A program made the translations under genes and the position numbers. This document shows positions 37,143-46,535 of a stretch of DNA of 64,000 nt, in pieces (position 1 is the first letter of the stretch; the number at the start of each line of letters is the position of its first letter). Origin of the DNA: Nodularia sphaerocarpa UHCC 0038 (GTDB lineage Bacteria; Cyanobacteriota; Cyanobacteriia; Cyanobacteriales; Nostocaceae); contig NZ_CP060140.1 in NCBI RefSeq assembly GCF_022376295.1, forward strand, positions 4,530,356 to 4,594,355, given 5' to 3'. The notes beneath the pieces were generated by a model that saw nothing but the letters and a program-made list of their open reading frames with translations, ran no database searches and was not told the origin of the DNA.

Positions 37143-37343
37143 TTAGTTCTGTTCTGCCTCTTCCTGTGCCTTAGTTTTGCTACACGAGTCACAAGAATCA
37201 CCGTACATAGGATCAAAATTTCTAATCTCCATTATGTATTCCTGCTCGCATTCTTCGAGACAATCATCACAAATCTGGATGGTAGGATATTGATCACTTA
37301 CTGAATCAGACGACATATCACCGTGAACACGACAAGTTTTCAT
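37143..37343 (-). CDS. Small Cys-rich (zinc-ribbon-like) protein, 66 aa
   Basis: Cys-x2-Cys pairs: ICDDCLEEC (~24-32) and DSCDSCSKT (~50-58), plus CRVHG near the start (Cys4, His7). Probably a small zinc-binding protein. Acidic. Not assigned to a family. About 80 bp separate it from the 67-aa gene downstream. Confidence 0.6.
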   Translation of the reverse strand: MKTCRVHGDMSSDSVSDQYPTIQICDDCLEECEQEYIMEIRNFDPMYGDSCDSCSKTKAQEEAEQN

Positions 37344-37447
37344 TTTTAATGCTCTAAGTGTTATTACTTCCCCTAGTATAGATAAAATTTAATCAACTTG
37401 ACTGAATTGCTTTTAGTATAATCGCTACTAAATTCGGGCAGATTTCC

Positions 37448-38995
37448 CTAGATATTGCCTAGATTGCTGATAACTTGCATCAGATATTGTGTCAATGTAA
37501 AGGCATCTACACCTAGTTCTGTGCGTTCTTGGGCTGCTAAAATCCCAGCTTGGGAATGCCACCAAGCCGCAGTTGCTACAATATCTTCTACAGGGATTTT
37601 TTTAGTGGCTGCTTGTGCTAATAATCCACCGATTAAACCTGTCAATACGTCGCCACTACCACCACGCGCCAAGGCTGGGGTACTTTCAGGATTAATCCAA
37701 ATTGCACCTTGGGAGTTAGCGATCGCAGTTCTTGCCCCTTTTAATAATACTACAGCCCCACTTTGCACAGCCGCTTCTTGGACTGCTTTTACCCTGTCAT
37801 GCTTCGGATCGGCAATATCGGGGAATAATCGCTGAAACTCCCCTGTGTGGGGTGTGAGAACTGTTGGCGCTTGACGCTTTTGTAATGTGGGGATGGTTCC
37901 CATGTATGCCAAGATATTCAAGCCATCAGCATCGAGAACTAAGGAAGATTCGCCCGAAATTACCTCTTGAATAATGGGTGTAGCATCTAATGTTAAACCA
38001 GGGCCACAGGCGATCGCACTAAAAAAACTCAAATCAGTATTTTCTGGTAATTGCAGATGTGCGATCGCTCCCGTTTCCGTTTCTGGACAACCTATAATTA
38101 AAGCCTCCGGCAAATGCGATACTAAAATAGGTTTCAAAGACTCTGGCACAGCAATTGAGAGCATACCCACACCACTAGCACGCGCACCCAAAGCCGTTAA
38201 AACTGCCCCACCCGCATAGCGACGGGAACCACAAATCAGCAGTAAATGACCTTCCTTATATTTGTGCGTCACTGGTGGACGAGGTAAAGGTAAAGTTAAT
38301 TTTACTGTTCCTGGGGTAATGCGTTTAATTCTGGGTGCATCTCCTAAAACAGCTTCCACATCAGCCAAAGGAATATCAAAATCAATTAATTCAGCTTTGC
38401 CGATATATTCTAAAGCTTGGTCTTGCAAAAAAGCCAACTTCCATAAACCGAGGCAAAACGTGTGAGTCGCCCGAATAGCAGTGCCTAATATTTCACCTGT
38501 ATCAGTGTGAATACCCGAAGGGACATCAATACTCAAAATCGGCTTATGCCATTGATTGAGGCGATTAATTGCCAAAGCGATACCTTCAGTAATTAATCTT
38601 TCTAAACCAAAACCAAACAACCCATCAATCAAAAAATCACAATCAGGCAATTGCTCAACTTCGTGATAATACGGAATCCCTAAACTTTGAGCATATTGTA
38701 AATGCTGCGAAGTTAACTCCTTCAACTTAGAAAAAGGAGAATATAGCCAAACTGCATACCCGCGAAAGTGCAATTCACGGGCGACAACCAAAGCATCACC
38801 ACCATTATGACCAGGACCGACTAAAATCCCCACACGAGATCCCCTCACCTCCCGAACACGAAGAGCAATTAATCCCGCCACCTTTTCCATTAAAGCCGCC
38901 ACAGGCATTCCGGCTGCAAAGATGCGCGCTTCAATATCCCGCATTTGCCTAGCAGTGACTACAACTTGTGAAACTTGTTCTTGTCTATCTTGCAT
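37448..38995 (-). CDS. nnr: Bifunctional NAD(P)H-hydrate epimerase / ADP-dependent dehydratase
   Basis: Repairs hydrated NAD(P)H: the N-terminal YjeF_N epimerase domain (LVGPGHNGGDALVVARELH, ~62-80 from this start; DGLFGFGLER; SIDVPSGIHTDTGE) and C-terminal YjeF_C dehydratase domain (HKYKEGHLLLICGSRRYAGG, ACGPGLTLDATP, VLTPHTGEFQRLFP, ARGGSGDVLTGLIGG). Fused enzymes of ~515 aa are usual in bacteria. The frame extends upstream to 39079, but the first residues there would be encoded by a dispersed GGGGTGGGCATCTTGCC repeat, so Met at 38995 (MQDRQEQVSQVV) is preferred. Cytoplasmic. Confidence 0.92.
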   Translation of the reverse strand: MQDRQEQVSQVVVTARQMRDIEARIFAAGMPVAALMEKVAGLIALRVREVRGSRVGILVGPGHNGGDALVVARELHFRGYAVWLYSPFSKLKELTSQHLQYAQSLGIPYYHEVEQLPDCDFLIDGLFGFGLERLITEGIALAINRLNQWHKPILSIDVPSGIHTDTGEILGTAIRATHTFCLGLWKLAFLQDQALEYIGKAELIDFDIPLADVEAVLGDAPRIKRITPGTVKLTLPLPRPPVTHKYKEGHLLLICGSRRYAGGAVLTALGARASGVGMLSIAVPESLKPILVSHLPEALIIGCPETETGAIAHLQLPENTDLSFFSAIACGPGLTLDATPIIQEVISGESSLVLDADGLNILAYMGTIPTLQKRQAPTVLTPHTGEFQRLFPDIADPKHDRVKAVQEAAVQSGAVVLLKGARTAIANSQGAIWINPESTPALARGGSGDVLTGLIGGLLAQAATKKIPVEDIVATAAWWHSQAGILAAQERTELGVDAFTLTQYLMQVISNLGNI

Positions 38996-39067
38996 CAGTC
39001 CTGAGTCCTCAGCTGCGAGTCCAGAAATTTGAGACAGGGTTTTACAGCACTTTGCAACTAAATCTTG

Positions 39068-39090
39068 TGGGGTGGGCATCTTGCCAGCCC
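39068..39090. repeat. Dispersed GGGGTGGGCATCTTGCC repeat
   Basis: Short dispersed cyanobacterial repeat overlapping the possible upstream start of nnr. A related GGGCGGGCAGGATGCCCACC copy is at 60513-60532. Confidence 0.55.
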
Positions 39091-39150
39091 TGTACCTACT
39101 CAGATTGTAATTTCCGTTGTGTGTTTAATGTACCGGAAAACTACTGTAAT

Positions 39151-39963
39151 TCACCTGCCGTAGTAAACCCTGGCGTTACCATATCCTAATTCTCGCAGAT
39201 ATTTGTTCCATAGCTCGGCATCTGCCCGTGTCGTAAAAGGACCGACGGCGACGTGTGATCCTCGTGGTTGTTGCCTTTCCAGTACGACATTATACTGTCC
39301 ACTACGTTGCCTAATATTGTCTGCAATAAAAGGTAATTCTCTCACATCGCCAGGAATCACAGCATAATAACTAGACTCTTGTCTTTGATTGGGGAGAGTT
39401 TGCGTAGGCTGTTGTCCAGGATTTACAAAACCGATTTGCTGTCCATCAGCAAAGTTGACGATTCGGGCATTATTGATGCCGTATGACTGTAATTCTCTCA
39501 CCCGATTTTCAGCATTCATTAGTTGACTAAAAATTCCTGACTGAATCACAGAACGCCCTTGGTACTGACGTATATAAGCTTCAGGCTCAATCCTGCGGAC
39601 TTGCTGTAATATCTGGGAGTTATTACTATCAACGTATACTAAATAACGCTGAAAATTCTGGTTATATTGATTAACCTCTACTGGTTGTTGATAAGGCTGA
39701 AAATTCTGGTTATATGGATTAACCTGTACTGGTTGGTAAGGCTGAAAATTCTGGTTATACTGATTAAATTCCACTGCTGGGATTGGTTGAAGATTGGGTA
39801 GTGGCGGTAAACGCTGAACCACCGTGTCATTGACCCGCATTTGGGCTGGACTACTTTGGGGAATCAGCGCCAAACAGGTTCCCAAGAACAAGGGTATGAT
39901 GTGAAAGCCAGTAAATTTACCTGATATGTGACTGTACATAGTAGTAACAAGATTCCTAGACAA
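39151..39963 (-). CDS. Secreted SPOR-like repeat protein, 270 aa
   Basis: N-terminal signal peptide (FHIIPLFLGTCLALIPQSSPAQ, hydrophobic core ~20-36). Then a Gln/Asn/Pro/Tyr-rich repeat region with four NQYNQNFQ / NPYNQNFQPYQ units (~65-107) and two SPOR-like units (~105-170 and ~198-270): QSGIFSQLMNAENRVRELQS and VAVGPFTTRADAELWNKYL are the characteristic G.F....A......L segments. SPOR domains bind denuded peptidoglycan glycans at division sites; a cell-wall-associated role is inferred. The DNA of the NQNFQ repeats is near identical, suggesting recent duplication. Confidence 0.75.
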   Translation of the reverse strand: MSRNLVTTMYSHISGKFTGFHIIPLFLGTCLALIPQSSPAQMRVNDTVVQRLPPLPNLQPIPAVEFNQYNQNFQPYQPVQVNPYNQNFQPYQQPVEVNQYNQNFQRYLVYVDSNNSQILQQVRRIEPEAYIRQYQGRSVIQSGIFSQLMNAENRVRELQSYGINNARIVNFADGQQIGFVNPGQQPTQTLPNQRQESSYYAVIPGDVRELPFIADNIRQRSGQYNVVLERQQPRGSHVAVGPFTTRADAELWNKYLRELGYGNARVYYGR

Positions 39964-40283
39964 TTTCTTTCAAAAACGAATAAATGCAGTATTTTAGCAA
40001 CTATCTTTTCTCTAGTATTAGCTTAAAATGTAGTATGTCCAAGTTGCAATAAATACATCAAAAATTTGATGAAATTTACTGTGGCTTAACTAGGAAACTC
40101 AAGTGCTTGACTCGTAAGGCTTTGAAGATGTATGTGCTACAATTGGACAGTCCCGAAACTGTAGTGTTGCTTTGATTGCATAAAACTCCAGGTAAAAAGT
40201 AAAGTTAATATTTCGCCATCAAGCTGTTGAAGATGGATTTTTATCTCTCACTGACAGCCAAGAGCTTAAAAAGATTTAAGTAT
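39964..40283. other. Intergenic region before mnmA
   Basis: 320 bp between divergent genes. It must contain the promoters for the SPOR-like gene and mnmA; I see no clear repeat, RNA gene or further ORF. Confidence 0.35.
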
Positions 40284-41339
40284 ATGAAAAAAGTCGTCGT
40301 TGGTCTTTCTGGTGGTGTTGACAGTTCCACCGCCGCAGCTATTCTGCATCATCAGGGCTATGAAGTCATTGGTTTGACCCTTTGGCTGATGAAAGGTAAG
40401 GGTCAATGTTGCTCTGAAGGAATGATCGACGCGGCTGATATCTGTGAACAGTTGGGGGTTCCCCATGAAGTTGTGGATATTCGTGAGGTCTTTCAAACCC
40501 AGATTGTCGATTTCCTGGTAACTGGTTACAGCGCTGGAATCACACCTCTGCCTTGTTCTCAGTGTAATAAAACGGTGAAGTTTGGGCCAATGGTGCAGTA
40601 TGCTCGTGAAAAGTTAGGCTGTGAAAGCATTGCTACTGGTCACTATGCTCAAATTAACTATGACGAAGCTACTGGACGCTACCAGTTATTAAGGGCTGTT
40701 GACCGTAACAAAGACCAATCTTATTTTCTGTATGATTTGTCTCAAGATTTACTAGGCGCAACAGTATTTCCTCTAGGAAAGCTAGAAAAAACAGACACTC
40801 GCCGCATTGCCGCAGAATACGGGTTAACCACTGCAAATAAGCCAGAAAGTCAAGATTTGTGTTTAGTGGAAAGCAACGGTTCTATGCGGGCATTTCTGGA
40901 TAAATATCTTGCGCCCAAACCAGGGGATATTGTGGATGTCGCTGGGAAAATTTTGGGTCAACATGATGGTGTCCATCATTACACCATTGGACAGCGTAAA
41001 GGTTTGGGAATTGCGGCTGCTGAACCTCTGTATGTGATTGAATTAGATGCAGTTAATAATAAAGTGGTAGTAGGCGATCGCACAAAGGTAACTCAACCTG
41101 AATGCACAGTCAATCAAGTAAATTGGGTTTCTATCGCTGAACCATCCACACCGATTCGGGCGGAAGTGCAAATTCGTTATCGTTCTCACCCCACACCAGT
41201 CACGGTGATTCCTCTGGAAAATTCCCGTGTGCGTTTGGTGTTTGATGAACCCCAAGTCAGCATCACCCCTGGACAAGCTGCTGTCTGGTACGACGGTGAC
41301 AAAGTTTTGGGTGGCGGGGTTATTGAACAATTTAGTTAG
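40284..41339 (+). CDS. mnmA: tRNA-specific 2-thiouridylase MnmA
   Basis: 351 aa from ATG 40284 (a longer frame begins at 40227 but the [20 protein letters not shown] start is the family one). PP-loop GLSGGVDSS (~6-14), catalytic Cys in LPCSQCN (~90), ESQDLCLVE with the second catalytic Cys (~190), and FLYDLSQ / [13 protein letters not shown] segments. It installs 2-thiouridine at U34 of tRNA-Lys, -Glu, -Gln using ATP and sulfur from a relay. Downstream is a dispersed palindrome region (41371-41453). Confidence 0.97.
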   Translation: MKKVVVGLSGGVDSSTAAAILHHQGYEVIGLTLWLMKGKGQCCSEGMIDAADICEQLGVPHEVVDIREVFQTQIVDFLVTGYSAGITPLPCSQCNKTVKFGPMVQYAREKLGCESIATGHYAQINYDEATGRYQLLRAVDRNKDQSYFLYDLSQDLLGATVFPLGKLEKTDTRRIAAEYGLTTANKPESQDLCLVESNGSMRAFLDKYLAPKPGDIVDVAGKILGQHDGVHHYTIGQRKGLGIAAAEPLYVIELDAVNNKVVVGDRTKVTQPECTVNQVNWVSIAEPSTPIRAEVQIRYRSHPTPVTVIPLENSRVRLVFDEPQVSITPGQAAVWYDGDKVLGGGVIEQFS

Positions 41340-41370
41340 TTAGGCAGCGATCGCAATTTAATCACGGAAG

Positions 41371-41453
41371 ACCTCTCTCCAAACCTCTCTCCTTGTAGGA
41401 GAGAGGCTTTAAATTCTCCCCCTTCCCTAGTAGGGAAGGGGGTTGGGGGGTTA
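41371..41453. repeat. Dispersed palindromic repeats
   Basis: CCTCTCTCC...GGAGAGAGG and CCCCCTTCCCTAGTAGGGAAGGGGG hairpins between convergent genes; same broad family as 5098, 7397 and 56571. Confidence 0.7.
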
Positions 41454-41607
41454 GGTTTCCACAGCGTGAAAAGTCGAAAATTTCAATGCTTTAATTTGGG
41501 CTGAGACTGTTGACTTTTGATGAGTTGACAGTGTACTATATAGATAATGGAAAATGTGCGCCCATATATACCCTTTTCGGCAAGAATATTCCTGACTAAT
41601 TTTGTGT

Positions 41608-44301
41608 TTAGCGGCGTAGCAGCAGAAAAGCAATTAAGCCGAGCAAAAAACACAGCGCAAATTTGAGCCAACGTTGCTCAAAAAAATGCTTGAGTCTATC
41701 TTTCCATGATGCAGTTCGTGTAGGGGAGGAGAGTTGAGAGTTGATTTCGGCTATGCGCTTTTGGGCGTATTCTTGAAATGGTGCATAGTTAATGGTGCTG
41801 GCGAGTGCAGCTGCATTATTTAAGGAATTAATTGCAGCATCGGAATCTGCCATTTTTAACTGGACATCGGCGATCAACAGCAAATTACGACTTTGACTGT
41901 AAACATTGCCAATTTGGGTGTAGAGGGTTTGTGCTGACTGAAGATATTTTAGTGCTGACTGGGGTTCTGGTTGTAATTTACCAAACTCTTGCAGAATGTT
42001 TGCTTCACCCAAGCGAGCGCCAATATCGCGGTAGAATTTTAAAGCTTGTTCGTAGCGTTCTAATGCTTGATCACGTCGGTCTAGAAACTGCAAAACATCG
42101 CCAATGGCTTGTAAAGTATTAGCTTCACCCAAGCGAGCGCCAATATCGCGGTAGAATTTTAAAGCTTGTTCGTAGCGTTCTAATGCTTGATCACGTCGGT
42201 CTAGAAACTGCAAAACATCGCCAATGGCTCTTAATGTATTAGCTTCACCCAAGCGAGCGCCAATATCGCGGTAGAATTTTAAAGCTTGTTCGTAGCGTTC
42301 TAATGCTTGATCACGTCGGTCTAGAAACTGCAAAACATCGCCAATGGCTTTTAATGTATTAGCTTCACCCAAGCGAGCGCCAATATCGCGATAGAATTTT
42401 AAAGCTTGTTCGTAGCGTTCTAATGCTTGATCACGTCGGTCTAGAAACTGCAAAACATCGCCAATGGCTCTTAATGTATTAGCTTCACCCAAGCGATCGC
42501 CAATATCGCGGTAGAATTTTAAAGCTTGTTCGTAGCGTTCTAGTGCTTCGTCACTACGTTTGAGAAACTGCAAAACATCGCCAATGGCTTTTAATGTATT
42601 AGCTTCACCCAAGCGATCGCCAATATCGCGGTAGAATTTTAAAGCTTGTTCGTAGCATTCTAATGCTTGATCACGTCGGTCTAGAAACTGCAAAACATCG
42701 CCAATGGCTTTTAATGTATTAGCTTCACCCAAGCGAGCGCCAATGTCGCAGTAGAATATCAAAGCTTGTTGGTAGTGTTCTAATGCTTCGTCACTAAGTT
42801 TGAGAAACTGCAAAACATCACCAATGGCTTGTAATGTATGAGCTTCACCCAAGCGATTGCCTATATCGCGGTAGAATTTTAAAGCTTGTTCGTAGCGTTC
42901 TAATGCTTGATCACGTCGGTCTAGAAACTGCAAAACATCGCCAATGGCTTGTAAAGTATTAGCTTCACCCAAGCGAGCGCCAATATCGCGGTAGAATTTT
43001 AAAGCTTGTTCGTAGCGTTCTAATGCTGACTCACGTCGGTCAAGAAACTGCAAAACATCGCCATAAACTTGAAGTAAATCACTGTAGCGGTTTAATTCAT
43101 CTGTATTCTCCGGTTGCTTCCACTCGTGATATAAACGCTCATACAATGTCAACCGAATTGGATAGTAATAATTTTTTCTCAAAAATTTGTCGCAATTATC
43201 GTGATTATTTTCACGGTAATAGATGCTAGAAAAAGCCTGGATATATTCCCCCAGTTCACAGTGATGATGAAAAATTTCTAGATATTCCGCTACATCATCC
43301 AATTTATCTGTAATTAAAAGTTGCGGTTTACGACATTTTTCGTAGTATGCGATAGCGCATTGATGCGCTGCCGGTGAAGATAATTTTTGTAAATAAGTTT
43401 GAATTAACGGTGGAAAATAAAACTTCCACACTCCTTGCTGTTTCTTCTCTTGTAATAAAGAACGTTTTGCTAGTTGTCGCAGCTGTGATTTCACTTCTGT
43501 CTCGTTGGCGAAGTTACCTGGAGACATCTCCATTGCTGCTGAACAGTCAAAAGCCAGGCGATATACACTCAAATACTGCAACCAATTTTGTAAACTGGGT
43601 TCTAAACGTTGAAGACTCGCATCCAGAATTTTAGCAATACTTGCCTCTGGATTACCTTGATGCGAACCTAATATATGAAAAATATCTGCTTGCAAAAGAC
43701 TAATATCCGCTTCTTCTCCCTCTTCAGCTTTCAGCCATCCAGCTACCAGCTTCAGCAATAAAGGATGTCCATCTGTCTTCTTGACAAATTCTGCTAAATT
43801 TGCCTGTGAACCTTGAATTTTCAGCGCTTGCAATAACTCTACTCCGGCATTTGGGGAAAGTCCAGACAGTGGTAGCCAATGACTTTGGTTGAGGGTGTTG
43901 TTTGGTAAGGTTGGTTGTTCACGGCTAGTCACCAAAATTACACTCTTACTGCTAGAACTAAACCAACGCAGCAAAAACTGCAAATAAGTCTGCCATTGCG
44001 GTTCATTTTGCAGCAAGGTTTCCAGGTTATCTAGTACCAGTAAGTATCGTTCCGTTTGCAAACAATGACAAACAGCAATTAACAATTCTTCTGGTTTTTC
44101 CGGCGCTGGTTTTCCCAACTCATCCAACAACCAACGTCCCCAGACTGCAAAAGGATACGCATCACTAAAACTTGTCCAAACTTGCTGCGGAAAATCTGTT
44201 AATTGTTCACATAATTTCGCAACTAATGCCGACTTACCATAACCACCCGCCGCCGTTACACCGATAAGCCGCACATTGTCTGAATATATCCATTGCTGCA
44301 T
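41608..44301 (-). CDS. STAND (NB-ARC-like) ATPase with TPR array and C-terminal TM, 5' end cut off by a stop codon
   Basis: 897 residues from the first in-frame ATG. P-loop VTAAGGYGKSALVAKL (~15-30), LLVLDNLETLL (Walker B, ~88-98), VTSREQP (~128), a winged-helix region (~215-310), then TPRs (~390-780) of 40-residue near-identical units (IGDVLQFLDRRDQALERYEQ), and a C-terminal membrane helix (FALCFLLGLIAFLLL). The reading frame is open a further 37 codons upstream, encoding SYWQGRTDELDQ, which is the usual start of the ATPase domain, up to a TGA at 44413-44415; upstream of that the same frame is the 145-aa gene. So one ancestral gene appears split by a single stop. Functions of this class: signalling or defence; not determined. 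Confidence 0.85.
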   Translation of the reverse strand: MQQWIYSDNVRLIGVTAAGGYGKSALVAKLCEQLTDFPQQVWTSFSDAYPFAVWGRWLLDELGKPAPEKPEELLIAVCHCLQTERYLLVLDNLETLLQNEPQWQTYLQFLLRWFSSSSKSVILVTSREQPTLPNNTLNQSHWLPLSGLSPNAGVELLQALKIQGSQANLAEFVKKTDGHPLLLKLVAGWLKAEEGEEADISLLQADIFHILGSHQGNPEASIAKILDASLQRLEPSLQNWLQYLSVYRLAFDCSAAMEMSPGNFANETEVKSQLRQLAKRSLLQEKKQQGVWKFYFPPLIQTYLQKLSSPAAHQCAIAYYEKCRKPQLLITDKLDDVAEYLEIFHHHCELGEYIQAFSSIYYRENNHDNCDKFLRKNYYYPIRLTLYERLYHEWKQPENTDELNRYSDLLQVYGDVLQFLDRRESALERYEQALKFYRDIGARLGEANTLQAIGDVLQFLDRRDQALERYEQALKFYRDIGNRLGEAHTLQAIGDVLQFLKLSDEALEHYQQALIFYCDIGARLGEANTLKAIGDVLQFLDRRDQALECYEQALKFYRDIGDRLGEANTLKAIGDVLQFLKRSDEALERYEQALKFYRDIGDRLGEANTLRAIGDVLQFLDRRDQALERYEQALKFYRDIGARLGEANTLKAIGDVLQFLDRRDQALERYEQALKFYRDIGARLGEANTLRAIGDVLQFLDRRDQALERYEQALKFYRDIGARLGEANTLQAIGDVLQFLDRRDQALERYEQALKFYRDIGARLGEANILQEFGKLQPEPQSALKYLQSAQTLYTQIGNVYSQSRNLLLIADVQLKMADSDAAINSLNNAAALASTINYAPFQEYAQKRIAEINSQLSSPTRTASWKDRLKHFFEQRWLKFALCFLLGLIAFLLLRR
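42001..43080 (-). repeat. Nine exact-length 120-bp tandem repeats encoding TPRs
   Basis: Units begin at 42001, 42121, 42241 and so on to 42961, all 120 bp long, differing by few bases, with the CAAAACATCGCCAATGGCTT segment in most. Each encodes one 40-aa TPR. The high DNA identity between units points to recent expansion or gene conversion. Confidence 0.95.
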
Positions 44302-44412
44302 TTGGTCAAGTTCATCTGTCCTTCCTTGCCAATAGCTAGTATCAGGACGCAGCGAGTTAATAATAGAAGCAGTGGTGTTTAACTTTATCCGTTTTTCTGC
44401 GGACGACTCCAG

Positions 44413-44850
44413 TCAATCTTTTGGCGGAGTTCCATAGTAGTTTTGAGTGACATTACCAAATGTATTATTATTGCGATCGCCTGTCTTAGTTTGATAATTC
44501 TGCCCACCATAGTTGTTTTGAGTCTGGCTGCTGTTATCTTCCACTCGATGAATGTTGATTTCATCAGCAATTTTTTTTACATCCTGGGCGAAATCAGGAT
44601 CAGCTTGCATCTCATCTAACAGATAAACTGCAACTCGGTGTAAGGCATCTTCTTTACCTTTTTCCACTTCAGCTAAAGCATTATTCGCGGCAGTATTACC
44701 ACTGAGTTTCTGCCGAATCATTGTATATAAGTCGCCAATCTTTTTAACTCCAGTTTCAGTAAACTTCTCGCCTAACTTACCAACACTTGACTCAAAGAAC
44801 TTACTACAAGCAATATTTGCGATCGCCAGCGCTACAGTCAGATCAACCAT
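44413..44850 (-). CDS. N-terminal part of the STAND protein (in frame, before a TGA), 145 aa
   Basis: MVDLTVALAIANIACSKFFE, then KLGEKFTETGVKKIGDLYTM and a C-terminal Asn/Gln/Gly-rich tail (NNYGGQNYQTKTGDRNNN, NYYGTPPKD). The Asn-rich tail and the helical domain are the usual pre-NACHT/NB-ARC module of cyanobacterial proteins. The stop TGA at 44413-44415 lies in the same frame as the ATPase. It may be a stand-alone protein if the downstream part starts separately, but no good start or ribosome site is seen between, so a broken fusion is likelier. Confidence 0.75.
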   Translation of the reverse strand: MVDLTVALAIANIACSKFFESSVGKLGEKFTETGVKKIGDLYTMIRQKLSGNTAANNALAEVEKGKEDALHRVAVYLLDEMQADPDFAQDVKKIADEINIHRVEDNSSQTQNNYGGQNYQTKTGDRNNNTFGNVTQNYYGTPPKD

Positions 44851-45083
44851 ATCTAGTGAATTTTTCAGAGAGTAGTTATATTTTAGATAATTTCTAAGTT
44901 GAATTACAGTCTTAACAGGGTAAATTCACCCAAATTCTCCAGTAAACAAAACACAAGCAGACAATTGCGCTTCCCATCTCCTCATCTGGTCATTCTCAAA
45001 CTCTTTGTCAACTGCGTACCAGCATTTTGATAAGTTAGTACATAGTTTGAAACAATTGCAGTTAAGTCAAAGAGGGGATTACG

Positions 45084-46253
45084 TTGAGTCAACATCCAGA
45101 TGCCATTGCACCTCACGGTGGACAATTGGTGAACCGTATTGCTACATCAGAACAAAAGGCAGAATTTCTCTCAAAAGCCGACTTTTTGCCACGAGTGCAA
45201 CTTGATGCGCGGGCGGTTTCTGATTTAGAGATGATTGCTATCGGCGGTTTTAGTCCACTCACGGGTTTTATGAACCAAGAAGACTACACCCGCGTAGTCA
45301 AAGAAATGCGGCTAGCGAATGGACTGGCGTGGTCAATACCCATTACACTGTCAGTAACAGAAGAAGTAGCTTCCCCACTCCAGGAAGGTAGCCTCATCCG
45401 TTTGGATAATGCCAATGGTGAGTTTATCGGAGTTTTGCACCTGGCGCAAAAGTATATCTACGATAAAGCCCACGAGGCGATTAATGTTTACCGCACTGAT
45501 GACGCTAAACATCCAGGTGTGCAAGTAGTCTACAATCAGGGTTCTGTAAATCTTGCAGGTGACATTTGGTTATTACAACGCGATCCCCATTCCCAGTTTC
45601 CCACCTACCAAATCGATCCCGCAGCTTCACGCCAGATGTTTAGAGAAAAGGGTTGGAAAACTATCGTCGGTTTTCAAACTCGTAACCCCATCCATCGCGC
45701 CCACGAATATATCCAAAAGTGTGCTATGGAAACCGTTGATGGTTTATTTTTGCACCCGTTGGTAGGAGCGACAAAAGAAGATGATATTCCCGCCGATGTG
45801 CGGATGCGCTGCTATGAAATTTTGCTGGAACATCACTATCCCCAAGATAGAGTGATTTTAGCAATTAATCCGGCTGCCATGCGTTATGCTGGCCCAAGAG
45901 AGGCGATTTTCCATGCTTTAGTCCGGAAAAACTACGGTTGTACTCACTTTATTGTGGGACGGGATCATGCTGGTGTGGGTGATTATTACGGCACTTATGA
46001 TGCTCAATACATCTTTGAGGAATTTGAGCCTGGTGAATTGGGGATTGTACCAATGAAGTTTGAACACGCTTTTTACTGCACACGCAGCAAACAAATGGCG
46101 ACAACTAAAACTAGCCCCAGCAAGCCAGAAGAACGCGTTCACCTTTCAGGAACCAAAGTCAGAGAAATGCTGCGTCGGGGTGAATTACCACCACCAGAAT
46201 TTTCCCGTCCGGAAGTGGCGGCTGAGTTGGCGCGGGCGATGCAAAATCAGTGA
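45084..46253 (+). CDS. sat: Sulfate adenylyltransferase (ATP sulfurylase)
   Basis: 389 aa, TTG start (GGGGATTACG-TTG-AGTCAACATCC; AGAGGGGAT upstream serves as ribosome-binding site). Catalyses ATP + sulfate to APS + PPi, the first step of assimilatory sulfate reduction. Motifs: [11 protein letters not shown] (~52), [15 protein letters not shown] with HRAH (~196-205), [12 protein letters not shown] (~291-302), and the C-terminal [26 protein letters not shown] end. Length is typical of the cyanobacterial family. No APS kinase is fused. Confidence 0.95.
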   Translation: MSQHPDAIAPHGGQLVNRIATSEQKAEFLSKADFLPRVQLDARAVSDLEMIAIGGFSPLTGFMNQEDYTRVVKEMRLANGLAWSIPITLSVTEEVASPLQEGSLIRLDNANGEFIGVLHLAQKYIYDKAHEAINVYRTDDAKHPGVQVVYNQGSVNLAGDIWLLQRDPHSQFPTYQIDPAASRQMFREKGWKTIVGFQTRNPIHRAHEYIQKCAMETVDGLFLHPLVGATKEDDIPADVRMRCYEILLEHHYPQDRVILAINPAAMRYAGPREAIFHALVRKNYGCTHFIVGRDHAGVGDYYGTYDAQYIFEEFEPGELGIVPMKFEHAFYCTRSKQMATTKTSPSKPEERVHLSGTKVREMLRRGELPPPEFSRPEVAAELARAMQNQ

Positions 46254-46331
46254 AGAGTGAACAGTTATCAGTTATCAAGGCTTATGGTGGGGGACTTACA
46301 TCAGTTTTCATGTATTTGAACCACATCTGTC

Positions 46332-46359
46332 GTAGGGGCGCAAGGCCTTGCGCCCCTAC
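46332..46359. repeat. Perfect 28-bp palindrome
   Basis: GTAGGGGCGCAAGG followed by its exact complement, downstream of sat. Known type of dispersed repeat (GTAGGGGCGC...) in Nostoc-like genomes; could act as terminator. Confidence 0.75.
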
Positions 46360-46406
46360 CGTGTGGTCTATTTACCTGACAATGCCTGTAAACTTAATTA
46401 TGTCTC

Positions 46407-46444
46407 TTAACTGATAACTGTTAACTGATAACTGATAACTGTTA
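46407..46444. repeat. STRR: AACTGAT / AACTGTT heptamers
   Basis: Tandem AACTGAT / AACTGTT heptamers. Confidence 0.8.
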
Positions 46445-46535
46445 ATCAGCGAAGAATAGTATAAACTTTCACTTTACACTACAGACTTCAGCCCTATAAG
46501 CTGTTAGCTGACGGGCTGAGGACTGATGGCTAATT

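Noticed and set aside
44413..44415. TGA recoding (selenocysteine or alternative code)
   Set aside because: Other decayed genes nearby are broken by TAG and TAA as well, and normal genes here end in TGA; simple nonsense mutation is the better explanation.
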